A stretch of DNA of 64,000 bases from JBEKYD01 sp052148435 (GCA_052148435.1 JBKQIF010000079.1:1-64000), one strand, 5' to 3'; positions 6,965 to 16,459 are shown, counted from the stretch's first letter. A program made the numbers and translations. The notes: generated from the letters alone by a model not told the origin.

Positions 6965-9139
6965 TCAGCGAACGCGAAGGAAGGGAAAGCCGTGTTTGCT
7001 TTCCACCAGCCAAAGCAGGAGCGCGAGGAGCAAGCCCGCGGCGGCCAACTCGATTTTCCATGGGCCGGGCTGATAGCGTAACTCCACCCGATGGCGGCCC
7101 ACCTCCATCGGAATTCCGGTGAAGCCTGGCGAAAGCATGGCGGTCTGGCGCGGTTTGCCGTCCACGTAGGCTTTCCAATCCGGATGCCAAGTCATACGGA
7201 AAAGCACATAGGCGGGCCGCGCCAGGGTTGCTACGGCTCGGTAGACCTGGCCCTGCTGGAGCTCGTTCTCGACGGTTCCGGCAACCGCTCCCTGACGGTT
7301 GCGGCTCCGACTCGAAACGGTGGTCGCGGGTGGATCGGGCAGGTCCCGGCTGGCTGAAATGCGCGGCAGCCCTGCCGGCGCGCCGCCGAAAAAGTCCAGC
7401 CACAAATACTGGCCGTTGTCGAGCCATCGGCTATGCAGCCAACGGTCGTTGACATCGAAGAAGCTCTCGCGATTGACGGCCACGGCGCCGGCTACATCCA
7501 CCACCTCGAAGTAGCCCGTGCCCGGCGCGTCCCAAACGCGCATCGTGCCCAGATCGTCGCGCAGCTTCAGGAAATCCGGCTGGTTGGTCCGGAGCGTGGG
7601 CGCGATCACGCTGCGGACGTTGAACAGGCGGTACTCGACCGGGCGGGTTTCATCGAAGTGAACCATGATGTCGGAAGGCAGCGACATGGCATGGAAAAGG
7701 AAAGAAACCGCCGGCACGTGAAAGCCGTTGAGCAGGTGGTCCATGCATGTATAACCCAGCACGAACTGCCGGCCCCAGGTGGAGTTAAGGCCGGCGAAGG
7801 CGCGGCCGCCACGGGCATTGACGCTATCCAACGCCATGTCGATTTCGCGCTGGTGATTCTCCAGGGAGGCCCGGTTTTCCAGCCCAATCGTCAGATCGCC
7901 ACGCATGTATGCCATGCGGTCGGTTAGGGCGGGGTATAAAAGCAGCAGGCTTGCCAGCGCGATCGCCGCGGCAGCGAGCTTGCGGCCGGCCGCCAGGCGC
8001 CACAAAGCAGCCAGGGCAAGGGCTCCGGCGAGCACCAGGAAGATATGCACGGCGCCAATGAGGCGATGCATTTGCAGGTTCGGCGAAACGCCGGCCAGTA
8101 CCAGCCACCGGCCCCAGGTGGGGCGGCCGCAATACAGCAGGATCCAGAAAATCGATCCCGCCAGCACCAGAACCTGGGGAGAAGAGGCCCGCCGCGAGCG
8201 CCAGCAGCCAGCCACGGCGACCACCGCTCCGGCCAGCGCCAGCAGGGTCAGCACCGGCAGGCGCCCGTGATCCAGGATCTCGCCCTTGTAGAGCCACTCC
8301 AAGACTCTCGCGGCGCCGAAGGAATCCCATTTCCAGAGCGGTTCCCAGCGGCTATGGTTCAAAATCGGGCCGTCCCGCCACAAAGGGACCCATTGGAAGG
8401 CCGAAACCACCACGGCAACGCCACCCACCAGGGCCGTGCGCAACAGCCGCATGCGGCTGGCCGACGCTTCCGCCGGCAGCAGCGCCATGCCCGCCACGGT
8501 GACGGCGCCCACGTACCCGTAGATCAAATGGCAAGCCGCGGTGAGGCCGAGCAGCGCGCCCGCCAAGACCACTCTTTTGCCGCGCCGCACCGCCTGGTAA
8601 CCGAAACCCAGGCTGAGCAGCAGAAAGTGGATGGCGATGGACTGCGGAAACAGACCCAATCCGCGCAGCACGTAGCTGGAATCGTCCAGTCCGTACAGGC
8701 CGTTGGTCGAGATCAGGGGAGCCAGCAGCGCGGCGGCGCCGGCGGCCAGCGGCCCCAGTTCCATGAGCCAGGCGGCGGCGAAGAAACTGGCCGGCAGCAT
8801 TACGATTCCCAGATAACGCGCCAGGGCGAAGAGCGTAGCCAGGGAAACCGTTTTGCCCAGCGCGAAATAAGCCAACGCCACGCACAGGTGAGTCAACGAA
8901 TGATAATCGCGCACCACCGGATAGCCGAGGGAGGCATCGGCATACCAGAAATCGAGCGGGTTGCCGCCCCGCTCGATTTCATCCACCATGCCTTGCACCA
9001 ACGGATAGTGCAGTACGGTGTCGTTGAAGCCGATCCTGCTCACGCCCACGTCCGGCCACAACCGAACCGCGTTCCACACCAGCACGATGGCCAGCAACAG
9101 CAGCGACGCCGAGCGTTCACTCCATAGCCTTCTCATCAC
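6965..9139 (-). CDS. YfhO-like multi-spanning membrane protein (GT-C type)
   Basis: The 724-aa protein starts with a transmembrane helix (SLLLLAIVLVWNAVRLW) followed by a lumenal/periplasmic loop with acidic residues (GFNDTVLHYPLVQGMVDE), then roughly ten more hydrophobic segments up to about residue 400. A soluble C-terminal half carries the motif YVLFRMTWHPDWKAYVDGKP and ends in one last helix (about 700-718). This is the layout of YfhO/PMT-like GT-C proteins, which in Firmicutes glycosylate teichoic acid and elsewhere glycosylate surface polymers or proteins from lipid-linked sugars. The FNDTVLHYP loop could hold the catalytic Asp. Its acceptor is unknown and no partner glycosyltransferase is adjacent. 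Confidence 0.75.
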   Translation of the reverse strand: MMRRLWSERSASLLLLAIVLVWNAVRLWPDVGVSRIGFNDTVLHYPLVQGMVDEIERGGNPLDFWYADASLGYPVVRDYHSLTHLCVALAYFALGKTVSLATLFALARYLGIVMLPASFFAAAWLMELGPLAAGAAALLAPLISTNGLYGLDDSSYVLRGLGLFPQSIAIHFLLLSLGFGYQAVRRGKRVVLAGALLGLTAACHLIYGYVGAVTVAGMALLPAEASASRMRLLRTALVGGVAVVVSAFQWVPLWRDGPILNHSRWEPLWKWDSFGAARVLEWLYKGEILDHGRLPVLTLLALAGAVVAVAGCWRSRRASSPQVLVLAGSIFWILLYCGRPTWGRWLVLAGVSPNLQMHRLIGAVHIFLVLAGALALAALWRLAAGRKLAAAAIALASLLLLYPALTDRMAYMRGDLTIGLENRASLENHQREIDMALDSVNARGGRAFAGLNSTWGRQFVLGYTCMDHLLNGFHVPAVSFLFHAMSLPSDIMVHFDETRPVEYRLFNVRSVIAPTLRTNQPDFLKLRDDLGTMRVWDAPGTGYFEVVDVAGAVAVNRESFFDVNDRWLHSRWLDNGQYLWLDFFGGAPAGLPRISASRDLPDPPATTVSSRSRNRQGAVAGTVENELQQGQVYRAVATLARPAYVLFRMTWHPDWKAYVDGKPRQTAMLSPGFTGIPMEVGRHRVELRYQPGPWKIELAAAGLLLALLLWLVESKHGFPFLRVR

Positions 9140-9436
9140 GCAACCGCCTCGGGGCGTCGGTTACGCCCAGTGGGTACTTCCAAACCTTGGTTGTGACGGC
9201 GGGCTCACCCAAGCCATCGCCGCACGATGGGTCGCGCCGGACCCAGAGATGTTGTCAAAAAGATAGCAGATGTAACGGACAAGAGAAAGGGTGGTAAGGA
9301 CTATCCGTGTGGCTTAAGGTACGATTTTTGACTATTTAGGTTTCATGAGTACCGGTACCAACAGATTGGAAAACGCCAGCCGGCTCCCAGCCTCCTTCGC
9401 CGCGTTGCAGCGCGCTTGCGCTGGTAAGATGGAAAC
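9140..9436. other. Divergent intergenic region
   Basis: This 297-bp stretch separates the divergent YfhO-like gene and accA and must hold both promoters. No strong consensus promoter, hairpin or short gene stands out. A plus-strand frame through 9345-9752 is only a shadow of accA. Confidence 0.4.
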
Positions 9437-10279
9437 GTGGATGGGAACGAAGCGACGACCGAGCAGGCCCCGCAGCCGGAACCGGGTCCCGCCTGGCGCC
9501 GGGTATTGTTGGCGCGCCACCCCAAACGGCCCCATTCGCTGGACTACATCGAGCGGATCTTCACGAATTTCCAGGAGATCCATGGCGACCGCGCCTTCGG
9601 GGACGATGCCGCGATCGTGGCGGGCATGGCTCGGTTCGAGGATGCCCCCATCGTCGTCGTGGCCGAGCAAAAGGGCCGCGACACCAAGCAGCGGATGTAT
9701 CGCAACTTCGGCATGCCGAAGCCCGAAGGCTATCGCAAGGCTCTGCGGGTAATGCAGCTAGCCGCCAAGTTCGGGCGCCCGATCATCACCTTATTGGACA
9801 CCCCGGGCGCTTACCCCGGAATTGACGCCGAGGAGCGGGGCCAGGCCGAAGCCATTGCGCGCAACCTGCGGGAGATGGCCCGCCTGGCGGTTCCGGTGAT
9901 CGCGGTCTGCATCGGGGAAGGCGGCTCCGGAGGCGCGCTGGCGCTGGGAGTCGGGAACGTGGTGCTGATGTTCGAAAACGCGGTTTACAGCGTCATTTCG
10001 CCGGAGAGCTGCGCATCCATTATTTATCGTGATTCGGGCAAGGCCGAAAGCGCCGCGGCATCGCTGCGTTTGACTGCCGAGGACCTGCTGCAGCTTGGTC
10101 TGATCGACCACATCGTGCCCGAGCCGGCGGGCGGGGCGCAGGAAGACCCGGCCCTGGCGGCCGAGAATTTGCGGCTGCACCTGCGGCGTCAACTCAGCGA
10201 TCTGACTTCCATGAAAGGCTCCGAACTGATTGCCCACCGCTACGAGAAGTTCCGCAAAATGGGCAATTTTTTCGCTTAG
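9437..10279 (+). CDS. accA: Acetyl-CoA carboxylase carboxyltransferase subunit alpha
   Basis: The 280-aa protein matches AccA throughout: RHPKRPHSLDYIERIF, QKGRDTKQRMYRNFGMPKPE, TLLDTPGAYPGIDAEERGQ, the oxyanion-hole glycines IGEGGSGGALALGVGN and YSVISPESCASI. AccA and AccD form the carboxyltransferase that moves CO2 from biotin to acetyl-CoA, the first step of fatty acid synthesis. The start is a GTG at 9437. The protein is about 40 residues shorter than E. coli AccA (319 aa): the N-terminal helical extension before the conserved RHP motif is mostly missing, and no in-frame upstream start restores it. No accD is in the window. Confidence 0.95.
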   Translation: MDGNEATTEQAPQPEPGPAWRRVLLARHPKRPHSLDYIERIFTNFQEIHGDRAFGDDAAIVAGMARFEDAPIVVVAEQKGRDTKQRMYRNFGMPKPEGYRKALRVMQLAAKFGRPIITLLDTPGAYPGIDAEERGQAEAIARNLREMARLAVPVIAVCIGEGGSGGALALGVGNVVLMFENAVYSVISPESCASIIYRDSGKAESAAASLRLTAEDLLQLGLIDHIVPEPAGGAQEDPALAAENLRLHLRRQLSDLTSMKGSELIAHRYEKFRKMGNFFA

Positions 10280-10314
10280 CGCAGGTGGGGCAGGCGATTC
10301 GCCGGCCCGGCAAG

Positions 10315-10427
10315 GCGGCATAGCCGCAACCTGTGGCACGGCCGTTTGTCGGACGGCCGCGCCTTGGGGAGGGATGACAGACCACAAAAGGCGATGGTCT
10401 GTCCCACGAAGCGGCATAGCCGCAACC
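10315..10427. repeat. Repeat-rich intergenic segment downstream of accA
   Basis: Two exact copies of GCGGCATAGCCGCAACC lie at 10315-10331 and 10411-10427. Between them are a GGCCGT/ACGGCC hairpin and a perfect 9-bp inverted repeat (GACAGACCA at 10376-10384, TGGTCTGTC at 10395-10403). The element follows the accA stop and may act as a terminator or be a degenerate REP-like insertion. The whole gap 10280-10606 has no gene. Confidence 0.55.
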
Positions 10428-10606
10428 AAAGCGCCGCTTTCGACCACCGTGTCAGGGGGGAGTTTCGGGGCGCGCCGGGACAAAGTTGGCGGCTAATTTT
10501 TCCGCTCCTCATGCGTCACTAGAAGGAGTGGACGTGTATCGAGGCTACAATAAAGGTTTGAACTACGCACGGTATGGTTGCGTAAACGAGTGATAGGGAT
10601 TACGTC

Positions 10607-12034
10607 GTGAAAACCAAGTGGAAGATTGTCATTACGGTAGGTGTTGTATTGGTCGCCGCCGCCGGCGTATACGCCAGCACGGTTTACAGCAAGCGAGGCG
10701 TGGTAACGGTTCAGACCGGGCGCGTCGTCCGCCAGGATCTGACCAGCCTGGTGACTGCTTCAGGCGAAATTAAGCCCAAGAACTACATCAACATCGGCGC
10801 CAACGCGATGGGCGACCTGACGGAGATTCTGGTCAAGGAAGGCGACCACGTGCGCAAGGGCCAGTTGCTGGCGCGCATCGAAGACGTGCAGCCCGCCGCG
10901 GATGTGGCCGCGTACCAGGCGTCGCTCAGTTCCTCCGAAGCCGATTCCGCCGCTTCCGAGGCCGGGCTCAAGGCCGCCGACGACAATATCCAAACCATGC
11001 GCGCCGCTCTCGATCACGACAAAGCCGACCTGGACCGGATGAAGGCGGACTACGAGCGCAGCAAGCAGCTCTATGACGAAAAGCTGTTGGCCAAACAGGA
11101 TTACGAGCTGAAGCAGTATACCTACGAAGCGCAGGTGGCGGCCATTCGCCAGTCCGAAGCCCGCATCACGCAGGCCCAGGCGCAGCGGGAACAGAACGCC
11201 GCGCAGCTCGCATCGGCGCAGAAACACATCGCCATGTCGAGAGCGAACCTGGCGCGCTTCAACGATGTTCTGCGGAAGTACGATTCCTATGCGCCGCTCG
11301 ACGGAGAGGTGACCGATCTGCCGGTTCGGGCCGGGGAGTCGGTGGTGCCGGGTCTGCAGAATCAGACCGGCACGATTATCATGACCATCGCCGACATGTC
11401 GCTGATCACGGCGGAAGTGAAGGTGGACGAAACGGACATCGTCAATATCTCGCTCGGGCAGGTGGCCGACATTACCATCGACGCCATCCCCAACAAGACC
11501 TTCAAGGGCCATGTAACGGAAATCGGCGATACGGCAATTTTGCGCTCCACCGGCGTGGCCGCTTCGCAAAGCGCGATTTCAAGCCAGGAAGCCAAAGATT
11601 TCAAGGTTGTGGTGGCCATGGACAATCCGCCAGAGGAGGTTCGTCCCGGCCTCTCGTGCACGGCCAAGATCACCACGGCGACGCGCCAGAGCGCGTTGAC
11701 CATTCCCATCCAGGCGCTCACGGTTCGCCAGAAAGGCGACCTGGAACCGGCAAAACCGGTTGCGGGCGGCGCCGCGCAGGCGGCAACCATCGACCCGGTT
11801 ACCGCGAAAGCCAATAAGGAAGAGATTCAGGGCGTGTTCGTCGTCAATGCGGGGAAGGCCGAATTCCGCAAGGTGGACACCGGCATCACCGGCGCCACGG
11901 ATATCGAAGTGGTCACGGGCTTGAAGGACGGCGACCAGATCGTCACCGGCAGCTACCAGGTGATCCGAACCATCAAGAACCACGCGCAGGTAAAGGTCGA
12001 TAACACGCCTCCGGTAACGCCCACCGCCAGTTAG
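10607..12034 (+). CDS. MacA-like HlyD family periplasmic adaptor
   Basis: The 475-aa membrane-fusion protein has an N-terminal signal anchor (about residues 5-24), a biotinyl-lipoyl half (ILVKEGDHVRKGQLLARIED), a long coiled-coil hairpin (about 100-215: alternating Asp/Lys/Arg/Gln helices including YERSKQLYDEKLLAKQDYE), the second lipoyl half (YAPLDGEVTDLPVRAGESV) and beta-barrel domains. It links an inner-membrane ABC transporter to an outer-membrane channel for export. GTG is the start codon. The ATPase gene follows after 23 bp, so the two form an operon in the MacA-MacB order. A separate ATPase means the permease must come from another gene, most likely one of the two downstream MacB/FtsX permeases. 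Confidence 0.88.
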   Translation: MKTKWKIVITVGVVLVAAAGVYASTVYSKRGVVTVQTGRVVRQDLTSLVTASGEIKPKNYINIGANAMGDLTEILVKEGDHVRKGQLLARIEDVQPAADVAAYQASLSSSEADSAASEAGLKAADDNIQTMRAALDHDKADLDRMKADYERSKQLYDEKLLAKQDYELKQYTYEAQVAAIRQSEARITQAQAQREQNAAQLASAQKHIAMSRANLARFNDVLRKYDSYAPLDGEVTDLPVRAGESVVPGLQNQTGTIIMTIADMSLITAEVKVDETDIVNISLGQVADITIDAIPNKTFKGHVTEIGDTAILRSTGVAASQSAISSQEAKDFKVVVAMDNPPEEVRPGLSCTAKITTATRQSALTIPIQALTVRQKGDLEPAKPVAGGAAQAATIDPVTAKANKEEIQGVFVVNAGKAEFRKVDTGITGATDIEVVTGLKDGDQIVTGSYQVIRTIKNHAQVKVDNTPPVTPTAS

Positions 12035-12057
12035 GCCGCCGAGGAACGGAAAATCTC

Positions 12058-12798
12058 ATGTCAACAGCGGTCGCAACGTCGGCAATCGAGCGGGGCCAAC
12101 AACTCAAACGCGATGGCGTGGTCATCCGCACGTACGACCTGTGGAAGACGTACGTGATGGGCGATCAGGAAATCCACGCGGTTTCGGGCGTGGATATCGA
12201 AATCCGCCGCGGCGAGTACGTGGCCATCATGGGGCCGTCGGGGTCGGGCAAGTCGACGCTCATGAACCTGATCGGCTGCCTGGATACGCCCAGCAAGGGC
12301 CAGTATTTCATCAACGGCAACCTGGTGAGCGAGATGACCGACGATGAGCTGGCGCGCATCCGCAACAAGGAGATCGGATTCGTTTTTCAGACTTTCAATC
12401 TGCTGCCGCGCGCCACTTCCCTGCACAACGTGGAACTGCCGCTAATCTATGCGGGCATACCCGCCGCCGAGCGGCTGAACCGGGCGCGCCTGGCGCTGCG
12501 CCAGGTGGACCTTGAAAAGCGCATGGATCATAAGCCCAACGAGCTTTCCGGCGGCCAGCGCCAGCGCGTCGCAGTCGCCCGGGCGCTGGTCAACGATCCC
12601 TCCATCCTGCTGGCGGACGAGCCCACCGGAAATCTCGATTCGGTTACCGGAAACGAGATCATGGCCCTGTTCGCGCGCCTGCATGAGCAAGGCAACACCA
12701 TCGTGCTGGTGACGCACGAGCACGATATCGCCATCCACGCCCACCGCGTCATTTCCATCCGCGACGGCAAGGTGGAAAAAGACGAAAAGGTGAGGTAA
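12058..12798 (+). CDS. MacB/LolD-type ABC transporter ATPase
   Basis: The 246-aa ATPase has Walker A GPSGSGKST (residues 60-68), the Q-loop FVFQTFNLLPR, signature LSGGQRQRVAVARALV, Walker B ILLADEPTGNLD and the switch histidine VTHEHD. The closest group is the LolD/MacB/FtsE subfamily that drives FtsX-type permeases. It sits 23 bp after the adaptor gene. No permease follows directly; instead a toxin-antitoxin pair occupies the opposite strand, and two full-length MacB_PCD/FtsX permeases begin about 1 kb downstream. Pairing of this ATPase with them is inferred. Confidence 0.93.
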   Translation: MSTAVATSAIERGQQLKRDGVVIRTYDLWKTYVMGDQEIHAVSGVDIEIRRGEYVAIMGPSGSGKSTLMNLIGCLDTPSKGQYFINGNLVSEMTDDELARIRNKEIGFVFQTFNLLPRATSLHNVELPLIYAGIPAAERLNRARLALRQVDLEKRMDHKPNELSGGQRQRVAVARALVNDPSILLADEPTGNLDSVTGNEIMALFARLHEQGNTIVLVTHEHDIAIHAHRVISIRDGKVEKDEKVR

Positions 12799-12868
12799 GC
12801 AGGACAGGCCTCCTGGCCTGTCGGGCTTGACCGGCCCTTTCCGCGGTGTTGCCTCCAATCCGCCATGC

Positions 12869-13150
12869 CTAGGAGCCAACCAAGTGGTCATAATCCGAAT
12901 GGGTGCCGATCCACACCCATGTCACCTTTTCGCCCGTTAGTCTCCCGAGCGCCCGGTAATGATCTCCGACCCGGACGCTGAAGCGATCTTCACTTCCGCG
13001 CAAACGCCGAAAACGGAGTGAGGGATGAGAGGGGTTCCGTCGCCACAGAGCATAATTCTTGGTGGCGAGATCTTGAACTTCAACTGGCAGCGCCTGGAAC
13101 AGTACCCAGAACCGCCGGGTGGCGGCCGATTTCACTCTTGAGACGGCCAC
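12869..13150 (-). CDS. RelE/ParE superfamily toxin
   Basis: The 93-aa protein matches RelE/HigB-like toxins: a helical N-terminal half (TRRFWVLFQALPVEVQDLATKNY), then SLRFRRLRGSEDRFSVRVGDHYRALGR, and the C-terminal strand WVWIGTHSDYDHLVG, whose IGTHxxYD pattern is typical. Such toxins cleave translated mRNA. The antitoxin-like gene lies upstream and overlaps by 19 bp. The frame is intact. Confidence 0.8.
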   Translation of the reverse strand: MAVSRVKSAATRRFWVLFQALPVEVQDLATKNYALWRRNPSHPSLRFRRLRGSEDRFSVRVGDHYRALGRLTGEKVTWVWIGTHSDYDHLVGS

Positions 13151-13344
13151 TTGCGAAGAAGGCCCTTTTCAGACTCACCGTCGGCTTCGTCAAAAAGGAA
13201 ATCGAGCTTACCCGCGGAGGAGTCGGCGTCCATCTGCTCGTCCCATCGCGCTTGTTCCCGTACCCGAAACCATTGGACGATGCGCCGGTATTCTTCCTGG
13301 GGCAGACCATCTATCGCCGCCTCGATCTCCTCAACTCGGCTCAT
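13132..13344 (-). CDS. Antitoxin partner of the RelE-like toxin
   Basis: The 70-aa acidic protein (SRVEEIEAAIDGLPQEEYRR, then helix RIVQWFRVREQARWDEQMD) is the typical small antitoxin encoded in front of RelE-like toxins in acidobacteria and cyanobacteria. It begins at an ATG at 13344 and overlaps the toxin by 19 bp. No recognisable DNA-binding domain is seen, so autoregulation is unclear. The call rests on size, charge, overlap and order. Confidence 0.75.
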   Translation of the reverse strand: MSRVEEIEAAIDGLPQEEYRRIVQWFRVREQARWDEQMDADSSAGKLDFLFDEADGESEKGLLRKWPSQE

Positions 13345-13455
13345 ACTTGAAGTCTAACACCACCGCCTTCGCCCTTTTTGACGTGCCTGGCAGCGGCCAT
13401 TGGATTGGCATCCGGCGCGAAACGGCTCGGGTATAACTCGGGCGACACTGTGGGC

Positions 13456-13620
13456 ATGAAGACAGCCGCCTCGCTGCCCGACGATCTTTTCCGCCTGGCG
13501 GAAGCGACGGCCCGCCGCATTCGGGTTTCGAGAAGTGACTGTACGCGAAAGCGATTGCGGAGTTTATCAAACAGCAGCAGGGAAATACGATCACGGAACG
13601 CCTGAACGACGTGTATGTGC
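13456..13620 (+). pseudogene. CopG/RHH antitoxin remnant broken by a one-base deletion
   Basis: Frame 1 reads MKTAASLPDDLFRLAEATA and on to VSRSD, a typical CopG-family antitoxin start. After about 13535 the frame is wrong, but the next frame continues perfectly as YAKAIAEFIKQQQGNTITER and LNDVYV, the usual middle of this family. A single missing base near 13535-13541 (AGTGACTG where AGTGAGCTG is expected) accounts for the break. After LNDVYV the similarity stops, so the 3' end is lost too. No toxin gene follows. It is a decayed module lying next to the intact toxin-antitoxin pair. Confidence 0.75.
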
Positions 13621-13858
13621 CGCGATTGGCGCTGGTTTCAGCGCGCCGTGTCACCGCTTACCCTTTGCGAGACGGGGCCCGTCGTGCTCCACCCGGCCGA
13701 ATCACGCCCCAGCCATAGGTCTGGGCCAAGTCAGCGCCCCGTGTTGCATGGAGGGTCCTTCGTGCAACAAGCCGGGAGGCTCAGCCATAATCGGGGTGCG
13801 GGGTTGACCTCAGCTGCCCCTCAGCTAACGTTATCATTCCTGAGCGCGTCTAACGTCC

Positions 13859-16318
13859 GTGCAAGACCTGAAATACGCACTTCGGAATCTCTGGAAGGCG
13901 AAGGGGTTCGCCGCGGTGGCGGTGCTGACCTTGGCGCTCGGCGTAGGCGCCAACACCGCTATTTTCAGCATCATCGACACCATTCTGCTGCGGCCGTTGC
14001 CCTTTCATAATCCGGATCGATTAGTGCGGTTGTTTGAAACCGAGTCGGCGCCGGGCACTTATCCATTTGCCGGGCCGGACATGGCCGACTGGCGTGCGCA
14101 AAACCATACCTTTCAAGATATGGCCATGTACGGCTGGCCGCAGGATATGAACGCCAGCCAGGAGGGCCGGGCGGACCACGTACAGGGTGTCGCCACCGAG
14201 GTAAATTTCTTCAACCTGTTGGGGGTAGCCCCGCTGGTGGGCCGCACCTGGGCGCCCGGCGAAGGCCAGCCGGGGAAAGACCGCGTGGTGGCGCTCAGCT
14301 ACGCCTTTTGGCAGGGCCGTTATGCCGGCGACCCCCGCGCCATCGGCCAAACCATCGAACTGGACGCGCGCAAATACACCATCGTGGGCGTGATGCCGCC
14401 CAGCTTCCGCTACCCGTCGCGGGCGCAACTGTGGATGCCGCAGGAGATGGTGCACAACGAGTATTCGCGCGGTTCGCATTGGGCCAGCGCCGTCGGGAGA
14501 TTGAAACCGGGCGTGGGCATCAAGGCGGCGCAGGCGGACCTGACGGTGATCGCGTCGGCACTCGAGAAGGCCTATCCGGACAGCAATTACAAGGTCGGAG
14601 CGAAAGTCGTCTCGCTGCGGGAAGATCTGGTGGGCGATTCGCGCAGTTCGCTCCTCATGATGCTGTGGGCGGTGGCGCTGGTGTTGTTGATCGCGTGCGC
14701 CAACGTGGCCAACCTGCTGCTGTCGCGAGCGGTGTCACGGCAGAAGGAGATGGCCGTGCGCAGCGCGCTGGGAGCGGCGCGGAGCCGGCTGGTACGGCAA
14801 TTACTAACCGAAAGCATTCTGCTCGGGGTGGTTGGCGGCGCCATGGGACTGCTGCTGGGATGGGGCACCGTGACCCTGTTTTCCCACGCCAAGAGCTTCG
14901 CTCTGCCGCAATTCAACGTTATCCAGTTAAACGGCACGGTGCTGGCATTTACCCTCGTCCTGGCGTTGGCGACCGGGGTGCTGTTCGGACTGGTACCGGC
15001 AGCGCAGACGTCGCGCCCGGACCTGCACGGCGAGCTCAAGGGCGGCGCGGGGAGTTCCGTGAGCCCGTCCCGGAGGCGGCGGCTGGCAAGCAACATTCTG
15101 GTGGTGGGCGAGATCGCGCTCTCGCTGCTGTTGCTCTCAGGCGCCGGACTGCTGCTGAAGGATTTCGTCAAGCTGCGGAACGTGGACGTCGGGGTACGGC
15201 CGGAGGGCGTCTGGACGGGCGCGGTCCAGCTTCCCAAAGCCCGTTATGACGGTGACGCGCCCCAGTTCCAGTTCGCCCAGGCGCTGCTCGAAAAGGTGCG
15301 GCGCATTCCGGGTGTCGACGCGGCGGCGCTCTCGAGCGTCCTGCCGCTGGAAGGTGGCAGCAACGGGTATATCAGCCTGCGCGGCCATCCTTCTCACTCA
15401 GACAGCGGCCCCCTGGTGGAGTGGCACGAGATCTCGCCAGACTATTTCCGCGCCATGGGCGTACGCCTGATCTCGGGCCGCGGGTTCATGGCGGGGGACG
15501 TGGAGCTGACAGCGAAGCTGGATGTGCGCTGGCACGAAGCGCAAGAGAAGAAAGCGAAGCTGCCTTCCGGCGAGACCAATACCATGGTGTACCCGATGGT
15601 GATCAACGAGGCCATGGCGCGGTACTTCTGGCCGAACCAGGATCCGCTGGGGCAGATGTTCTCGCACGGCGGCGATAGCGGACCCTGGCTGCGGGTGATC
15701 GGCGTAGCCGGCGATGTGAAGGAGTGGGGCCTGACGCACGCGCCGGTGCCGGAAGCTTATTCGGCTTTCGACGGCGATAGACGCTTCTTCGTGGTGATGC
15801 ACACTTCGATGCGCCCTTCCAGCCTGACTCCACCCGTGCGCCAGGCACTGGCGCAACTGGATGCGAGTTTGCCGCTGTTCAACGTGCGCACCATGAACGA
15901 AGTGATTGGCGATGGCGCCCAGGGATCGCAGTTCCTGAGCCTGCTGGTGGGGTCCTTTGCGGCATTTGCGGCGTTGCTGGCGGCTGTCGGAATCTACGGC
16001 GTGCTGTCGTACGTGGTGAGCCAGAGGACGCGGGAAATCGGCATCCGCATGTCGCTGGGCGCGAGCCGCGGGCGCGTGCTGGGGCAAGTACTCGGCGAAG
16101 GCATGCGGCTTGCCGGAGTGGGCTTTGCGATCGGGATGGCGGGGGCAATCGCGGCCGGGCGGGTGATGGCGAGCCTGCTGCATGAAGTCGAGCCCAACGA
16201 TCCGGGGGTGTTGCTGGGGACCGCCGGCCTGCTGGCGTTGGTCACCGTGGCGGCATGTTACGTTCCGGCGCGCCGGGCGGCGCGGCTGGACCCGATGGCG
16301 GCACTACGGCAGGAATGA
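13859..16318 (+). CDS. ADOP family ABC permease (MacB_PCD/FtsX domains)
   Basis: The 819-aa protein has the acidobacterial duplicated orphan permease layout. It begins with the N-terminal segment MQDLKYALRNLWKAKGF and the first helix (ALGVGANTAIFSIIDTILLRPLPF), followed by a MacB periplasmic domain. Three FtsX helices lie at about 265-405, then come a second membrane helix near 420, a second periplasmic domain and a final FtsX unit ending VPARRAARLDPMAALRQE. It starts at a GTG. Such permeases have no ATPase of their own; related MacB systems move lipoproteins, peptides or drugs to the outer membrane by mechanotransmission. The MacA/MacB-ATPase pair 1 kb upstream is the natural partner. The substrate is unknown. 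Confidence 0.9.
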   Translation: MQDLKYALRNLWKAKGFAAVAVLTLALGVGANTAIFSIIDTILLRPLPFHNPDRLVRLFETESAPGTYPFAGPDMADWRAQNHTFQDMAMYGWPQDMNASQEGRADHVQGVATEVNFFNLLGVAPLVGRTWAPGEGQPGKDRVVALSYAFWQGRYAGDPRAIGQTIELDARKYTIVGVMPPSFRYPSRAQLWMPQEMVHNEYSRGSHWASAVGRLKPGVGIKAAQADLTVIASALEKAYPDSNYKVGAKVVSLREDLVGDSRSSLLMMLWAVALVLLIACANVANLLLSRAVSRQKEMAVRSALGAARSRLVRQLLTESILLGVVGGAMGLLLGWGTVTLFSHAKSFALPQFNVIQLNGTVLAFTLVLALATGVLFGLVPAAQTSRPDLHGELKGGAGSSVSPSRRRRLASNILVVGEIALSLLLLSGAGLLLKDFVKLRNVDVGVRPEGVWTGAVQLPKARYDGDAPQFQFAQALLEKVRRIPGVDAAALSSVLPLEGGSNGYISLRGHPSHSDSGPLVEWHEISPDYFRAMGVRLISGRGFMAGDVELTAKLDVRWHEAQEKKAKLPSGETNTMVYPMVINEAMARYFWPNQDPLGQMFSHGGDSGPWLRVIGVAGDVKEWGLTHAPVPEAYSAFDGDRRFFVVMHTSMRPSSLTPPVRQALAQLDASLPLFNVRTMNEVIGDGAQGSQFLSLLVGSFAAFAALLAAVGIYGVLSYVVSQRTREIGIRMSLGASRGRVLGQVLGEGMRLAGVGFAIGMAGAIAAGRVMASLLHEVEPNDPGVLLGTAGLLALVTVAACYVPARRAARLDPMAALRQE

Positions 16319-16338
16319 AAATGGCAAAATCAAGGTTT

Positions 16339-16405
16339 AGCCACAGATGAACACGGATAAATGCTTTATTCCCTTAGCGGTGTTCCTCTGTGTTCATCCG
16401 TGGCT
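16339..16405. repeat. REP-like hairpin between the two permease genes
   Basis: Imperfect 18-bp inverted arms, AGCCACAGATGAACACGG (16339-16356) and CTGTGTTCATCCGTGGCT (16388-16405), flank a 31-nt loop. Elements with the core CCACGGATGAACAC are scattered in many Acidobacteria and Planctomycetes. It could weaken read-through from the first permease gene to the second. Confidence 0.65.
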
Positions 16406-16459
16406 ATATTTCTTCAGACCCTCTGACTGCTCAACGCTATCTGAGAAAGGCTTTCCATC

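Noticed and set aside
8045..9127. 360-aa plus-strand ORF opposite the YfhO-like gene
   Set aside because: Translation is Gln/Arg/His-rich with no hydrophobic core; the minus strand has a clear membrane protein.
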